A stretch of DNA of 64,000 nucleotides from REEB95 sp035934235 (GTDB lineage Bacteria > Pseudomonadota > Alphaproteobacteria > ATCC43930 > CGMCC-115725), in NCBI GenBank assembly GCA_035934235.1, contig DASYYB010000029.1:62001-126000 (forward strand), in the 5' to 3' direction. Made by a program: the position numbers and the translations under genes. Under the pieces are notes generated by a model that was not told where the DNA came from, ran no database searches, and was given only the letters and a program-made list of their open reading frames with translations. This document shows positions 34,384 to 45,423 of this stretch, in pieces; position 1 is the first letter of the stretch, and each line of letters opens with the position of its first letter.

Positions 34384-35640
34384 ATGAACCTCCAAGAACT
34401 CAAGCGCAAAACCCCCGCCGATCTGCTCACCTTCGCCGAGGAGCTGCAGATCGAAAACGCCTCCAGCCTGCGCAAGCAGGAACTGATGTTCGCCATTCTC
34501 AAGACGATGGCCGACAAGGACCAGGCGATCTACGGCGACGGCGTGCTCGAAGTCTTGCAGGACGGCTTCGGCTTCTTGCGCAGCCCCGAGGCCAACTACC
34601 TACCGGGTCCGGACGACATTTATGTCAGCCCGTCGCAGGTTCGCCGCTTCGGCATGCGCACCGGCGACACGGTCGAAGGCCAGATCCGCGCGCCCAAGGA
34701 TGGCGAGCGGTATTTCGCGCTGTTGAAGGTCAACAAGATCAATTTCGACGATCCCGAGAAGTTGCGCCACCGCGTCAACTTCGACAATCTGACGCCGCTT
34801 TATCCCGACGAGAAGCTCAAGCTCGAGCTCGACGATCCGACCAAGAAAGACCTGACGACGCGCGTCATCGATCTGATCACACCGCTCGGCAAGGGCCAGC
34901 GCGCGCTGATCGTGTCGCCGCCCCGGACCGGCAAGACGGTGATGATGCAGAACATCGCCCACGCCATCGCGGCGAACAACAAAGAGGTCTATCTCATCGT
35001 CCTGCTCATCGACGAGCGGCCGGAGGAAGTCACCGACATGGCGCGCTCGGTCAAGGGCGAGGTCGTGTCGTCGACCTTCGACGAGCCAGCGGTGCGGCAC
35101 GTTCAGGTCGCCGAGATGGTGATCGAGAAAGCCAAGCGCCTGGTCGAGCACAAGCGCGACGTCGTCATCCTGCTGGATTCGATCACGCGCCTGGCGCGCG
35201 CCTACAACACCGTCGTGCCCAGCTCGGGCAAGGTGTTGACCGGCGGCGTCGACGCCAACGCGTTGCAGCGGCCGAAGCGGTTTTTCGGCGCGGCGCGCAA
35301 CATTGAGGAAGGCGGCTCGCTCACCATCATCGCGACCGCGCTGATCGACACCGGTTCGCGCATGGACGAGGTCATTTTCGAAGAGTTCAAGGGCACCGGT
35401 AACTCGGAAATCATCCTCGACCGCAAGGTCGCGGACAAGCGCACCTTCCCGGCGGTCGACATCACCAAATCGGGCACCCGCAAGGAAGAATTGCTCGTGG
35501 ACAAGGCCGTCCTTGCCAAGATGTGGGTGTTGCGCCGCGTGCTGATGCCGATGGGACCGATGGACGGGCTCGAGTTCCTGATCGACAAGCTCAAGCAGTC
35601 GAAGAACAACGCCGACTTCTTCGAGGCGATGAACACCTGA
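34384..35640 (+). CDS. rho: transcription termination factor Rho
   Basis: 418 residues. N-terminal helix bundle MNLQELKRKTPADLL, the RNA-binding cold-shock-like domain (YGDGVLEVLQDGFGFLRS), Walker A PPRTGKTV near residue 180, Walker B VILLDSITRLARAYN and the Q-loop. Homohexameric RNA helicase. The 216-bp leader after hemJ has several short GC-rich inverted repeats and pyrimidine-rich stretches, compatible with the autoregulation of rho known elsewhere, though no single structure stands out. Start at the ATG, not the in-frame TTG six codons earlier. Confidence 0.97.
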   Translation: MNLQELKRKTPADLLTFAEELQIENASSLRKQELMFAILKTMADKDQAIYGDGVLEVLQDGFGFLRSPEANYLPGPDDIYVSPSQVRRFGMRTGDTVEGQIRAPKDGERYFALLKVNKINFDDPEKLRHRVNFDNLTPLYPDEKLKLELDDPTKKDLTTRVIDLITPLGKGQRALIVSPPRTGKTVMMQNIAHAIAANNKEVYLIVLLIDERPEEVTDMARSVKGEVVSSTFDEPAVRHVQVAEMVIEKAKRLVEHKRDVVILLDSITRLARAYNTVVPSSGKVLTGGVDANALQRPKRFFGAARNIEEGGSLTIIATALIDTGSRMDEVIFEEFKGTGNSEIILDRKVADKRTFPAVDITKSGTRKEELLVDKAVLAKMWVLRRVLMPMGPMDGLEFLIDKLKQSKNNADFFEAMNT

Positions 35641-35661
35641 GCCCGGCGGCCGGGTGGCCTG

Positions 35662-36507
35662 ATGCTGACAACCCGTCGCAAGATCGCGCTCGCGCGCGCC
35701 GCGCAAAGGACGGTGATGTTCGGCCGCCGTGCCTGTCGCAAAGGACCGCAGACGAGCGTACGCCGCCGCGGTATCGCCTGGAATCTTGATCTGCGCGAGG
35801 GCATCGACTTCGCCATTTGGCTGTTGGGCGCGTTCGAGCCGGCGACAGTTGCCGCCTATGCACGCCTGATAAAGCCCGGCGACGTCGCATTCGACATTGG
35901 CGCCAATGTCGGCGCCCACGCGTTGCATCTTGCGCGCGCCGTCGGCGGAACGGGCCGTGTCCACGCCTTCGAGCCGACAGAGTGGGCGCGCGCCAAGCTT
36001 GTCGCCAACCTGGAGCTCAATCCCGAATTGCGGAAGCGGGTGACGATCGTGCCGGCGATGCTGATGGCGCAGTCGGCCGCCGCCGCGCCGCCGCTCTATT
36101 CGAGCTGGCCGCTTGCAGGCGCCGGAGAAGTCCACCGACTCCACGGCGGGCGCAAAATGGCGGCGAGCGGCGCTCCTGTCACAACGCTCGACGATTACGT
36201 TGCCGGCGCGAAGATCGAACGGCTCGACTTCCTCAAGCTCGACGTCGACGGCCATGAGTGCGGCGTGTTGCACGGCGGACGCGAGACCCTTGCGCGGTTT
36301 CGCCCGCTTGTCGTGCTCGAGCTGTCGCCGCATCAGCTCGCCGAAGAGGGCGACAGCGTCGAGAGCCTCGCTGCATCGCTTGCAACAATGGGCTACCGGC
36401 TGGCGACCTTGGCCGGCCGCGTGCTGCCGAGCGACGGGGCTGCGCTGCGGACGCTCATCAAGCCGGGTGCGAGTCTTAACGCGCTGGCGCGGCCGGCGCG
36501 CGAATGA
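35662..36507 (+). CDS. FkbM family SAM-dependent methyltransferase
   Basis: 281 residues. The SAM-binding loop FDIGANVGAHALHLAR is at about 78-93, followed by VHAFEPTEWARAKL and, later, DFLKLDVDGHECGVLHG, the FkbM pattern. Such enzymes O-methylate sugars in polysaccharides or secondary products. It ends in an ATGA overlap with a membrane glycosyltransferase-like gene, which favours a role in modifying a cell-surface glycan; the acceptor is unknown. It starts 21 bp after rho. Confidence 0.88.
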   Translation: MLTTRRKIALARAAQRTVMFGRRACRKGPQTSVRRRGIAWNLDLREGIDFAIWLLGAFEPATVAAYARLIKPGDVAFDIGANVGAHALHLARAVGGTGRVHAFEPTEWARAKLVANLELNPELRKRVTIVPAMLMAQSAAAAPPLYSSWPLAGAGEVHRLHGGRKMAASGAPVTTLDDYVAGAKIERLDFLKLDVDGHECGVLHGGRETLARFRPLVVLELSPHQLAEEGDSVESLAASLATMGYRLATLAGRVLPSDGAALRTLIKPGASLNALARPARE

Positions 36508-38018
36508 AAATCCTGCGCGCGTCAGCGCTACTCCTTCTGCCGCTGGCATTTCTCGCCGCCGAGCTGGTTCTGCGCAACCATGGCTTGCCGTATTGGCTGT
36601 GGTTCAACCTCGACCCGAGCTATTTCTTTCTTGTTGGCGGGCTGAACATCCTCCAGCACGCGCCACCGGCCGATTTTCAGCATCCGGGCGTGCCGGTGCA
36701 GCTCGCGGTCGCGGCGGCCGCCTGGTTCACGCCCGCCGCCGCGCGGCTCAAGGACGCCGAGACGATCCTGACCCGCGCCAGCGACGCGATGCTCGTGTTC
36801 GACGCCGCGATGCTGTGGTTGATGGGCGCATGCATCCGGCGGCGCGCCGATAGCCTGCTGCCGGCGATGTTTGCGCAGCTGGCGCCGTTCATCACCATGC
36901 TGGCGCTCAAACACGGGATCGAAGTCGAGCCCGAGCCGTTGCTGCTCGGCGCGGTCGCGTTGCTGGTTGCGACCATGGTCGAGGACGCCGTCGTGCCGCG
37001 GACCGCCAGCCTTCTCGGCATGGCCTTCGCGGTCGCGTTCGGCGCGGCCTGCAAGATCACCTTCGCGCCGCTGGGTCTGGCGCCGCTGATCGCCATGCGG
37101 AGCGGCTGGCGTCGCGTCGCGTATGTCGTGGCGGCCGCGATTCTATTCGCGCTGTGGATGGTGCCCGAGATTCCGAACTTGGCGCCGATGGTGGTTTGGT
37201 TCACCGCGCTCGTGAAAGGCAGCGGCGCCTATGGCCACGGGCCGCAGACCGTCGTCGCCTGGGCGACCTATCCGCACCACTTCGCCAAACTGTTCTTCGC
37301 GCGGCCGCTGTTCCTGGCGGCGTTCGCCGCCGGTGTCGTTGCGCTGATCATCGGCCGCCGCGACACGCCGGGCGCGCGTCTTCTGCTCGCGTTGTTGACG
37401 GCGCAGCTGGTGCAGATCGCGTTGGTCGCCAAGCATCCAAGCGGTCATTACATCCTGCCGGCGCTCGAATTGGCCGGTCCGGTGCTGGGCCTGACATGGT
37501 TCGTTGCGACCGAAAGCGGACGGCTGTCGCCGCGGCTCGCCGGCCGCATCGGCGCGCTGGCGCTGGCGGCGATCATCGTCGTGCAGGGCATTGCCTTCGT
37601 CGGCCAAGACGCCGAAATGCGCCGCCGCGCCGCAGATGCGCGGGCGATCGATCTGGCGCGCGATCTGCCGCGCTGCGCCCATGTCTACGATTTCATGGCG
37701 TCGGCGCCGTCGGCGGCCTGGTTCTACAACGACAGCTATTCCGGCCAACGCTACGCCGCGCAACTCAAAGCGCTCATGCCGCCGAACGACTATTTCGTCG
37801 AGCCGTGGCGTGGACCGATCGAGAATTGGGACGGCGCGGTGCCGACGGCGACGCTTGTCCAGCGATATCCCTGCATCGCGCTCCGCAGCGCCGAGCCCAA
37901 TGTGGTCGATGCGCTGGCCAAGCAGTTCGGCGCGCGCTTCGAGCACGCGGCGCGGTGTCGCGCCGGCGACGAGGATATCTTGGTTGCCGGCGCCGACTGT
38001 CCGGCGGCTAAACCGTAA
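36504..38018 (+). CDS. multi-span membrane protein, glycosyltransferase-39-like
   Basis: 504 residues with a signal-anchor and roughly ten hydrophobic segments between residues 1 and 380, then a soluble C-terminal domain of about 120 residues. The early loop holds NLDPSYFFLVGGLNILQ and FQHPGVPVQL, and a later acidic loop EVEPEP, a layout like GT-C fold (PMT/ArnT-type) glycosyltransferases, which use lipid-linked sugars. No family motif is strong enough for a specific name. Coupled to the FkbM gene; convergent with and overlapping the quinone reductase gene by 11 bp. Confidence 0.65.
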   Translation: MKILRASALLLLPLAFLAAELVLRNHGLPYWLWFNLDPSYFFLVGGLNILQHAPPADFQHPGVPVQLAVAAAAWFTPAAARLKDAETILTRASDAMLVFDAAMLWLMGACIRRRADSLLPAMFAQLAPFITMLALKHGIEVEPEPLLLGAVALLVATMVEDAVVPRTASLLGMAFAVAFGAACKITFAPLGLAPLIAMRSGWRRVAYVVAAAILFALWMVPEIPNLAPMVVWFTALVKGSGAYGHGPQTVVAWATYPHHFAKLFFARPLFLAAFAAGVVALIIGRRDTPGARLLLALLTAQLVQIALVAKHPSGHYILPALELAGPVLGLTWFVATESGRLSPRLAGRIGALALAAIIVVQGIAFVGQDAEMRRRAADARAIDLARDLPRCAHVYDFMASAPSAAWFYNDSYSGQRYAAQLKALMPPNDYFVEPWRGPIENWDGAVPTATLVQRYPCIALRSAEPNVVDALAKQFGARFEHAARCRAGDEDILVAGADCPAAKP

Positions 38019-38982
38019 ACACCGTCGAGCCGGTGGTCTTACGCGCCGCGAGGTCGGCGTGCGCCTTGGCCGCGTCCTTCAACGGATAGGTCTGGTTGAT
38101 CGCGATCTTGACGATGCCCTTCGACACGACGTCGAACAGCTCCTTAGCGCCGGCGACCATGTCTTCGCGCTTGGCGCCGTAGGTGTTGAGCGTCGGCCGC
38201 GTGATGTAGAGCGAGCCTTTTTGCGCCAGCAGGCCGAGGTTGAACGGCTCGACATTGCCCGAGCTCTGGCCGAACAGCGCCAGCAGACCGAACGATGCCA
38301 GGCAGTCGAGCGACTTCATGAACGTGTCCTTGCCGACCGAGTCATAGACCACCGGCACTTTCTTGCCGCCGGTGATCTCGACGACGCGCTTCTGGAAGTC
38401 CTCTTTGGTGTAGTTGATGACATGGTCGTAGCCGTGCGCCTTCGCGAGCTTGGCCTTGTCGTCGCTCGACACCGTCCCGACCACGGTCGCGCCCAAATGC
38501 TTCGCCCATTGACCAGCGATCAGGCCGACGCCGCCCGCGGCGGCGTGGAACAGGATGGTATCGCCGGGCTTCACGCGATAGGTGCGACGCAGCAAGTATT
38601 GCGCGGTGAGGCCCTTGAGCATCATCGCCGCGGCGCGTTTGTCGTCGATATCCTTCGGCAGGACGACCAGGCGGTCGGCCGGCATGACGCGGATTTCGGA
38701 ATAGGCGCCCAGCGGCGAGCTGCCATAGGCGACGCGGTCGCCGGCCTTGAGATCGCTGACACCCGGGCCGACCTCCTCGACTACGCCAGCGCCTTCAGAG
38801 CCGAGGCCGCTCGGCAGCGGCGCGGGATAGACGCCCATGCGGACGTAGATGTCGACGAAGTTCAATCCGACGGCGGTGTGACGGACGCGCGCTTCGCCGG
38901 GACCGGGCTTACCGACCTCGACCTCTTCCCATTTGAGGACTTCGGGCCCGCCGTTCTGATGGAAGCGGATGGCGTGCGGCAT
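38008..38982 (-). CDS. NADPH:quinone oxidoreductase (zeta-crystallin type)
   Basis: 324 residues of the zinc-free MDR superfamily: GLNFVDIYVRMGVYP, GSEGAGVVEEVG, the dinucleotide loop AAAGGVGLIAGQWAK and no zinc-ligand cysteines. Reduces quinones with NADPH. The ATG at 38982 has GAGGAG eight bases upstream. It follows a dienelactone hydrolase gene on the same strand at 34 bp, possibly one transcript. Confidence 0.92.
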   Translation of the reverse strand: MPHAIRFHQNGGPEVLKWEEVEVGKPGPGEARVRHTAVGLNFVDIYVRMGVYPAPLPSGLGSEGAGVVEEVGPGVSDLKAGDRVAYGSSPLGAYSEIRVMPADRLVVLPKDIDDKRAAAMMLKGLTAQYLLRRTYRVKPGDTILFHAAAGGVGLIAGQWAKHLGATVVGTVSSDDKAKLAKAHGYDHVINYTKEDFQKRVVEITGGKKVPVVYDSVGKDTFMKSLDCLASFGLLALFGQSSGNVEPFNLGLLAQKGSLYITRPTLNTYGAKREDMVAGAKELFDVVSKGIVKIAINQTYPLKDAAKAHADLAARKTTGSTVFTV

Positions 38983-39016
38983 CGATCGTCTCCTCGGGTT
39001 TGGGTGTCGGGGTCGC

Positions 39017-39715
39017 TCAGCCGCCGAGATGGCGGTGGAAGAATTCGAGGCTGCGCTTGCCGGCTTGGTCGGCGGCGGTTTGGTCCCAATGCGCGCCGCC
39101 GGGTCGGGCGAAGGCATGGCCGCAATTGGGATAGTCGTACATCGTCACGTGCGAATTGCCTTTGAGGCCGGCATGGATCTTTTCCTGCGCCGGCGGCGGC
39201 ACGAACTCGTCCTTGCCGGCGATGTGCAGCAGCAGCGACGTTTTGATGTTCTTGGCCTCGCCGAGTGCGTCCTGGATGCCGACGCCGTAATAGCCGACGC
39301 TGCAATCGACGTCGGTGCGCGTCGCCATCAGATAGGCGAGCTTGCCGCCGAGACAGAAACCGACCGCGCCGGCCTTGCCGCTGCACGCCGGATGGTTGCG
39401 CAACTCGGCGAGCGACGCCTTCAGGTCCTCGATGCCTTTGTCGACGTCGAAGCGCTGGAAATAGCCGACCGCCAGCTTCCATTCGGCTTCGGTCTTGTCG
39501 GTGATCTGGATGCCCGGTTTGAAGCGCCAGAACAGATCGGGGCAGAACGCGGTGAAGCCTTGGCCGGCAAGACCGTCGGTGATCTGACGCATCACCGCAT
39601 TGACGCCGAAAATCTCCTGGATGACGACGACGCCGGGACCTTTACCGGATTTGGGCGCCGCGAGATAACCCGAAAAACTGCCGCCATCCGCGGCGCGGAC
39701 CGTGACTTCGGCCAT
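39017..39715 (-). CDS. dienelactone hydrolase family protein
   Basis: 232 residues, alpha/beta hydrolase with a cysteine nucleophile: VVVIQEIFG (Glu34), GAVGFCLGGK (Cys121), GKDEFVP (Asp169) and CGHAFAR (His200), the DLH triad and helper Glu. Opens dienelactones in aromatic degradation or acts on similar esters; substrate not assignable. GGGAGG precedes the ATG at 39715. Confidence 0.92.
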   Translation of the reverse strand: MAEVTVRAADGGSFSGYLAAPKSGKGPGVVVIQEIFGVNAVMRQITDGLAGQGFTAFCPDLFWRFKPGIQITDKTEAEWKLAVGYFQRFDVDKGIEDLKASLAELRNHPACSGKAGAVGFCLGGKLAYLMATRTDVDCSVGYYGVGIQDALGEAKNIKTSLLLHIAGKDEFVPPPAQEKIHAGLKGNSHVTMYDYPNCGHAFARPGGAHWDQTAADQAGKRSLEFFHRHLGG

Positions 39716-39790
39716 GATGCCTCCCGTTGAGCGTTTATTGGCGGCAAGCCTAGCCGGGCGGCTGCGGCTTGTCATCGGCGCCGGCCGCGG

Positions 39791-40384
39791 TCAAGGCAGC
39801 CATGCACGCCAGGGTGGCCAGCGGTCGACCAAGTCGGCGAACGCCTGATAACCACCGCGGCCGGGGTGGGCGCCGTCGTTGGCGGCCGCTTCGTCCATCC
39901 ACGCAGCCGACGATTTCAGCGCGCCAAAGACGTCGAGGAACGGGACGGAAAGTGCCTGGCAGACCGCTTGCAACGCCGGTATCAGTGATGCAACCCGCGC
40001 GTTCACGTCGGCGTCCGCAATCGGTGGCGGCCCCACCATCAGCGTCGGCGCCAATGTTCTGGCATCGTCGAGGATCTGGCGTGCATTGGCGACCGACGCC
40101 GCGTGCTCGACGCGCCGCTGGCCGTTTTCGACCAGGCAGTCATTGACGCCGAAGGAAAACGCCAGTGCACGCGGATGCTCGGCCGGCAGGCGTCGCAGGG
40201 CCTCGTCGCGCCAGCGCGCGCGCACGTCGGCGCTGGTGTTGCGCCGGATGCCGCCGTTGTAACAGGTGACAACGTGGCCGCGCGCGATCGCCGCGGCACT
40301 GACGCGGCCGACCCAGCCGAGGCTGTCGGGATCGCCGAAGCCGTTGACGAAACTGTCGCCGAAGAATGCGATGCGCAGATCCAT
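39791..40384 (-). CDS. SGNH/GDSL hydrolase
   Basis: 197 residues, cytoplasmic by sequence (no signal). Block I FFGDSFVNGFG (Ser11), block III GVNDCL, and block V DGAHPGRGGY with the catalytic Asp and His. Likely an esterase or thioesterase; substrate unknown. It lies 76 bp upstream of the DLH gene on the same strand. Confidence 0.88.
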   Translation of the reverse strand: MDLRIAFFGDSFVNGFGDPDSLGWVGRVSAAAIARGHVVTCYNGGIRRNTSADVRARWRDEALRRLPAEHPRALAFSFGVNDCLVENGQRRVEHAASVANARQILDDARTLAPTLMVGPPPIADADVNARVASLIPALQAVCQALSVPFLDVFGALKSSAAWMDEAAANDGAHPGRGGYQAFADLVDRWPPWRAWLP

Positions 40385-40461
40385 GGCCGCCGTCCGCCGT
40401 GACCGGCGTTATAGCAGCAAGGCCTTAGCGCCAACTCATTGTTAGTGGGCGCACTTCGGGA

Positions 40462-41043
40462 CTATATTTCTTTTGGAGACACCGGTCGCACCCGACCGGC
40501 AGGTTTGGACGCTGCTGGTCGCTCCTGGGATTGAACAGTGTTCGGCACGAGCCCGGCGGCGGGTGTGGACCCCGCCGCCGCCAATTCTGCGCGTAGCTTG
40601 CGCGTGTCGTAGATCGGATCGCGCCGCGCTCGCTCCTCGACCAACGCTACAAGGCCGCCAAGGTCAAATCGACGAATCTTCTTGCCCTTGTTATTGGTCT
40701 CATGGCGCAAGCGCTTGAGAACCCCCTGCCTTTCCATAGCCTTGATTCGACGCTCCACCGAGCGCCGGGAAACGCCAATTCGTTTTGCGATCCGTTCCAT
40801 AGTTGGATACGGCAGGTTGGTCGTTTCCCACCAGTGCATGCTGATGTTCAGGACGATCAGAACGTCCAGCGGGGATAACCCGAAGCGAAATTGGTTTTTC
40901 AGCAAGACGTGAGGTACCTGCTGGAAACCGGGGACCATCGCGTCGCCCCAGACTCCTGAAAACCAACGGTGTGATTGCCCGTCGGAAACTTGGCCGCTCG
41001 GGACGTCTTCGCGTCGGCCGCTGATCTGCGCTGGACTTGGCAT
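40462..41043 (-). CDS. helix-turn-helix protein (winged-HTH, replication-protein-like)
   Basis: 193 residues if begun at the ATG at 41043; no ribosome site fixes the start, and a second ATG at 40938 is possible. The core LLKNQFRFGLSPLDVLIVLN, then YPTMERIAKRIGVSRRSVERRIKAMERQGVL is a clear winged HTH, and the WG-xx-M-VPGF lead-in resembles small phage- or plasmid-type regulators. The C-terminus is Pro/Ala-rich. Composition is slightly less GC-rich than neighbours, and the 5' end lies inside a large inverted repeat (41021-41166), so horizontal origin is possible. Confidence 0.7.
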   Translation of the reverse strand: MPSPAQISGRREDVPSGQVSDGQSHRWFSGVWGDAMVPGFQQVPHVLLKNQFRFGLSPLDVLIVLNISMHWWETTNLPYPTMERIAKRIGVSRRSVERRIKAMERQGVLKRLRHETNNKGKKIRRFDLGGLVALVEERARRDPIYDTRKLRAELAAAGSTPAAGLVPNTVQSQERPAASKPAGRVRPVSPKEI

Positions 41044-41166
41044 GCCCGTCTGTTTACCGGCACGGCGGAGCCAGCGCAATTAGTATATTCATACTACGAC
41101 AAAATGTCGGATTTATCTTCGCCGCGCTGGTACCGCGACGGGCATGCCAAGTCCAGCGCACATCAG
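41021..41166. repeat. 146-bp inverted-repeat element with 50-bp arms
   Basis: Bases 41021-41050 and 41137-41166 are reverse complements at 29 of 30 positions; extending inward to 41070 and 41117 the arms still match at 42 of 50. The 46-bp centre is AT-rich and holds two smaller dyads (TAGTAT/ATACTA and CGAC/GTCG around AAAAT). Structure is like a MITE or a large hairpin; no target-site duplication is evident. It sits between ogt and the HTH gene and includes the proposed HTH start codon. Confidence 0.7.
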
Positions 41167-41624
41167 AAATCTGATCTAAATGAGCAAGGCGCCTTCGAAT
41201 TGCAGCAGCCGGCGCTTGGTCTCGACGCCGCCGGGCGCGCTGTAGCCGGTGAGTGCGCCGTCGGCGCTGACCACGCGGTGGCAGGGAATGATGATCGGAA
41301 TCGGATTGCGGCCACAGCCCTGGCCGAGCGCACGCGGCATCTGGCCGAGCTCGCGCGCCAAGTCGCCGTAGGTTGCGGTCTGGCCGTAGGGAATTTTGGT
41401 CATTCGCTCCCACAGGCGTTTCTCGTCATCGCTGCCGGCGGGCGCGAGCGGCAGGTCGAAGTGGGTGCGCTTCTTGGCGAAATATTGCTCGAGCTGGCGT
41501 CTGGCTTCGACCAGCACGGCGTCGGGCTTGCCGCTGGCGCGGCCGCCCCATTCGAGCGCGACGATCTTGCCGTCGCGTTCGACCAGCGTCAGGAAGCCGA
41601 ACGGGCTGTCGAGCGGCAGGCGCT

Positions 41625-43637
<2,013 letters not shown>

Positions 43638-43677
43638 CCGTCTATGAACCTCGTTGATGCCGGTCCGGTTTCGCGCG

Positions 43678-44331
43678 CTAGGGGCGTGCCTGCGCACGCG
43701 CCGGCTTGGTTTTGCGCAAATAATGACGATGCGCTTTGGCGCGATTGCCGCAGGCGCGCATTGTACACCAGCGCCGCGTGCCGCCTTTGCTGTCGTCGAG
43801 GAAGAGCCAGCGGCATTTCTCGTTCGCACAGAGCCGCACCCGCGGCAATCGTTCGCCGGTGAGCAGATCGCCGGCCGACCAAATGACCGGCGCCAGCAGA
43901 CTGGCGACGGCCGGAACGGCGGGCGGCAACCGCCAGCAATTGCCGGCGGCGGCGACCATCACCGCAACGCGGCCGGGCGCGCCTTCGAGCAAACGGTTCA
44001 GCGTTTCGACATCGGCGACCGCCGGCCGGGCGTTATCGGCGGTCGCGCTGAACAGCCGGTAGATCGTCTCGCGAGTCGCAATCGCCTCGTCAAATAACGT
44101 CGCAGCGTCGCGCGCGTTGCGTTGCGCCCATTGCCGAAGCTCGTCCGCGCGCGTCGCGTCGAGCGACTTCGCGGTCTCGCACCAAGCCACCAGGTCGGCG
44201 AAGGCGTGCAGTTTCTCCGTCGGTTGGTCGCTCGGCCGCCACGCCCGGCTGTTGGCATAGGCGAGGCAGAGGTCTTCCGGCGGCGCCGGAATCAGGCGCG
44301 GGCCGTCATTTCGGCGGTCAGCCTCGCTCAT
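43678..44331 (-). CDS. CGNR zinc-finger regulator (ABATE domain)
   Basis: 217 residues. An N-terminal ABATE-type region (DLCLAYANSRAWR, LHAFADLVAWCE) and a C-terminal CGNR zinc finger with Cys168, Cys173, Cys189 and Cys194 in RLCANEKCRWLFLDDSK...CTMRACGNRAKAHRHY, which binds DNA. It is divergent from a DMT exporter; two near-identical 17-bp sites in the shared promoter region suggest it represses the exporter, and perhaps itself, until a small molecule binds. Confidence 0.9.
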   Translation of the reverse strand: MSEADRRNDGPRLIPAPPEDLCLAYANSRAWRPSDQPTEKLHAFADLVAWCETAKSLDATRADELRQWAQRNARDAATLFDEAIATRETIYRLFSATADNARPAVADVETLNRLLEGAPGRVAVMVAAAGNCWRLPPAVPAVASLLAPVIWSAGDLLTGERLPRVRLCANEKCRWLFLDDSKGGTRRWCTMRACGNRAKAHRHYLRKTKPARAQARP

Positions 44332-44344
44332 AGCCCATACATAC

Positions 44345-44401
44345 TAACCATCTATGTAGTTGACAAGGCCTGCCCGCGCAATTATAACCACCAAGATAGT
44401 T
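44345..44401. promoter_or_regulatory. two 17-bp direct operator repeats between the CGNR and DMT genes
   Basis: TAACCATCTATGTAGTT (44345-44361) and TAACCACCAAGATAGTT (44385-44401) match at 13 of 17 positions, in the same orientation, 40 bp apart (nearly four helical turns). The first ends on the -35 and the second begins on the -10 of the plus-strand promoter below. Adjacent regulator is a CGNR protein. Confidence 0.65.
44360..44388 (+). promoter_or_regulatory. sigma-70 type promoter of the DMT exporter
   Basis: TTGACA (44360-44365), 17-bp spacer, TATAAC (44383-44388): an almost consensus housekeeping promoter in a genome where such are rare. The start codon of the exporter is 60 bp downstream. 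Two operator-like repeats flank and overlap both hexamers, so the promoter is strong but probably repressed by default. Confidence 0.7.
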
Positions 44402-44448
44402 ATATATCCTCGACGCCCAGGTGCTGGCTGGGTGAGTAGGAGAAGAAA

Positions 44449-45411
44449 ATGGCCAACTCGATGAATCTCGTTATCGCCGGGCCGGGCCGCGCGCGCGGCC
44501 CGGCGCGTAACGCCGCAGACCGCCGGAACCTGATTCTCGGCGTCACCTCTGGTTTGCTGGTCGTCCTGTGTTGGGCAGGATGGGTGGTGGCGACGCGCTT
44601 CGCGGTGACGACGCACCTCCGGCCAGTCGACGTCGCCTTCTTGCGCTATCTGGTGCCGGCCATCGTGTTGCTACCGGTATTGATGCGTCGCGGCTTCGGG
44701 CCGCGGCAGATCGGCGTCGCGCGCACGGCGATGCTGGTCGCCGGCGCCGGTTTACCGTTTCTTCTGGTCGCGTCGACGGGCATGAAATTCGCGCCGGCGT
44801 CGGATGTCGGCGCGGTCATGGTCGGCACGATGCCCGTGTTCGTCGCGGTGTTTTCAGCGTTGGTCAATCGCGAGCGATTCGAGCGGATCCGCGTGCTCGG
44901 CTTCCTTCTCGTCGTTCTGGGAATCGCCGGCATCGCGGCGCACGGGTTGTTCGACTTCCATTCCGGCGCATGGCGCGGGCATTTGCTGTTCCTCGCTGGC
45001 GCGGCGATGTACGCGATCTTCACCGTGACGTTCCGGCGCTCCGCCATCGGGCCATGGCATGCGGCGGCGATCGTCAATTTCTATTCGCTGCTGCTGATCA
45101 CGCCGGTCTATTTCCTGTTTTGCGAGCCGCGCGTGCTGTCGGCGACGCCGAGCGAAATCGTGACGCAGGCGCTGATCCAAGGCGTCGTCGCCGGCATCGT
45201 CGCGCTGTATTTCTATGGCGATGCCGTGCGCCGGCTTGGCGCGTCGCGCGCGGCGGTGCTCGGCTCATTCACGCCAGTGGTTGCGGCGCTGGCCGGAATT
45301 CCCTTGTTGGGCGAGGTTCCGAACGCGGTCGCGTGGCTCGCGATCCTTGCCGTCAGTGCCGGCGTCGTGCTGGCGAGCCATGGCAGTCTGGCGCAAACAC
45401 GCCGGCGGTGA
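44449..45411 (+). CDS. DMT superfamily transporter (EamA family)
   Basis: 320 residues with ten predicted spans in two EamA repeats (LLVVLCWAGWVVATRFAV..., then GHLLFLAGAAMYAIFTVTFR). Inner-membrane exporter or importer of small metabolites. AGGAG lies nine bases before the ATG. Its own near-consensus promoter and two operator repeats, next to a CGNR regulator, point to inducible efflux of an unknown compound. Confidence 0.92.
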   Translation: MANSMNLVIAGPGRARGPARNAADRRNLILGVTSGLLVVLCWAGWVVATRFAVTTHLRPVDVAFLRYLVPAIVLLPVLMRRGFGPRQIGVARTAMLVAGAGLPFLLVASTGMKFAPASDVGAVMVGTMPVFVAVFSALVNRERFERIRVLGFLLVVLGIAGIAAHGLFDFHSGAWRGHLLFLAGAAMYAIFTVTFRRSAIGPWHAAAIVNFYSLLLITPVYFLFCEPRVLSATPSEIVTQALIQGVVAGIVALYFYGDAVRRLGASRAAVLGSFTPVVAALAGIPLLGEVPNAVAWLAILAVSAGVVLASHGSLAQTRRR

Positions 45412-45423
45412 CCGGCATTTCGC

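Noticed and set aside
34600..36549. 649-codon minus-strand frame opposite rho and the FkbM gene
   Set aside because: Antisense shadow across two well-supported genes.
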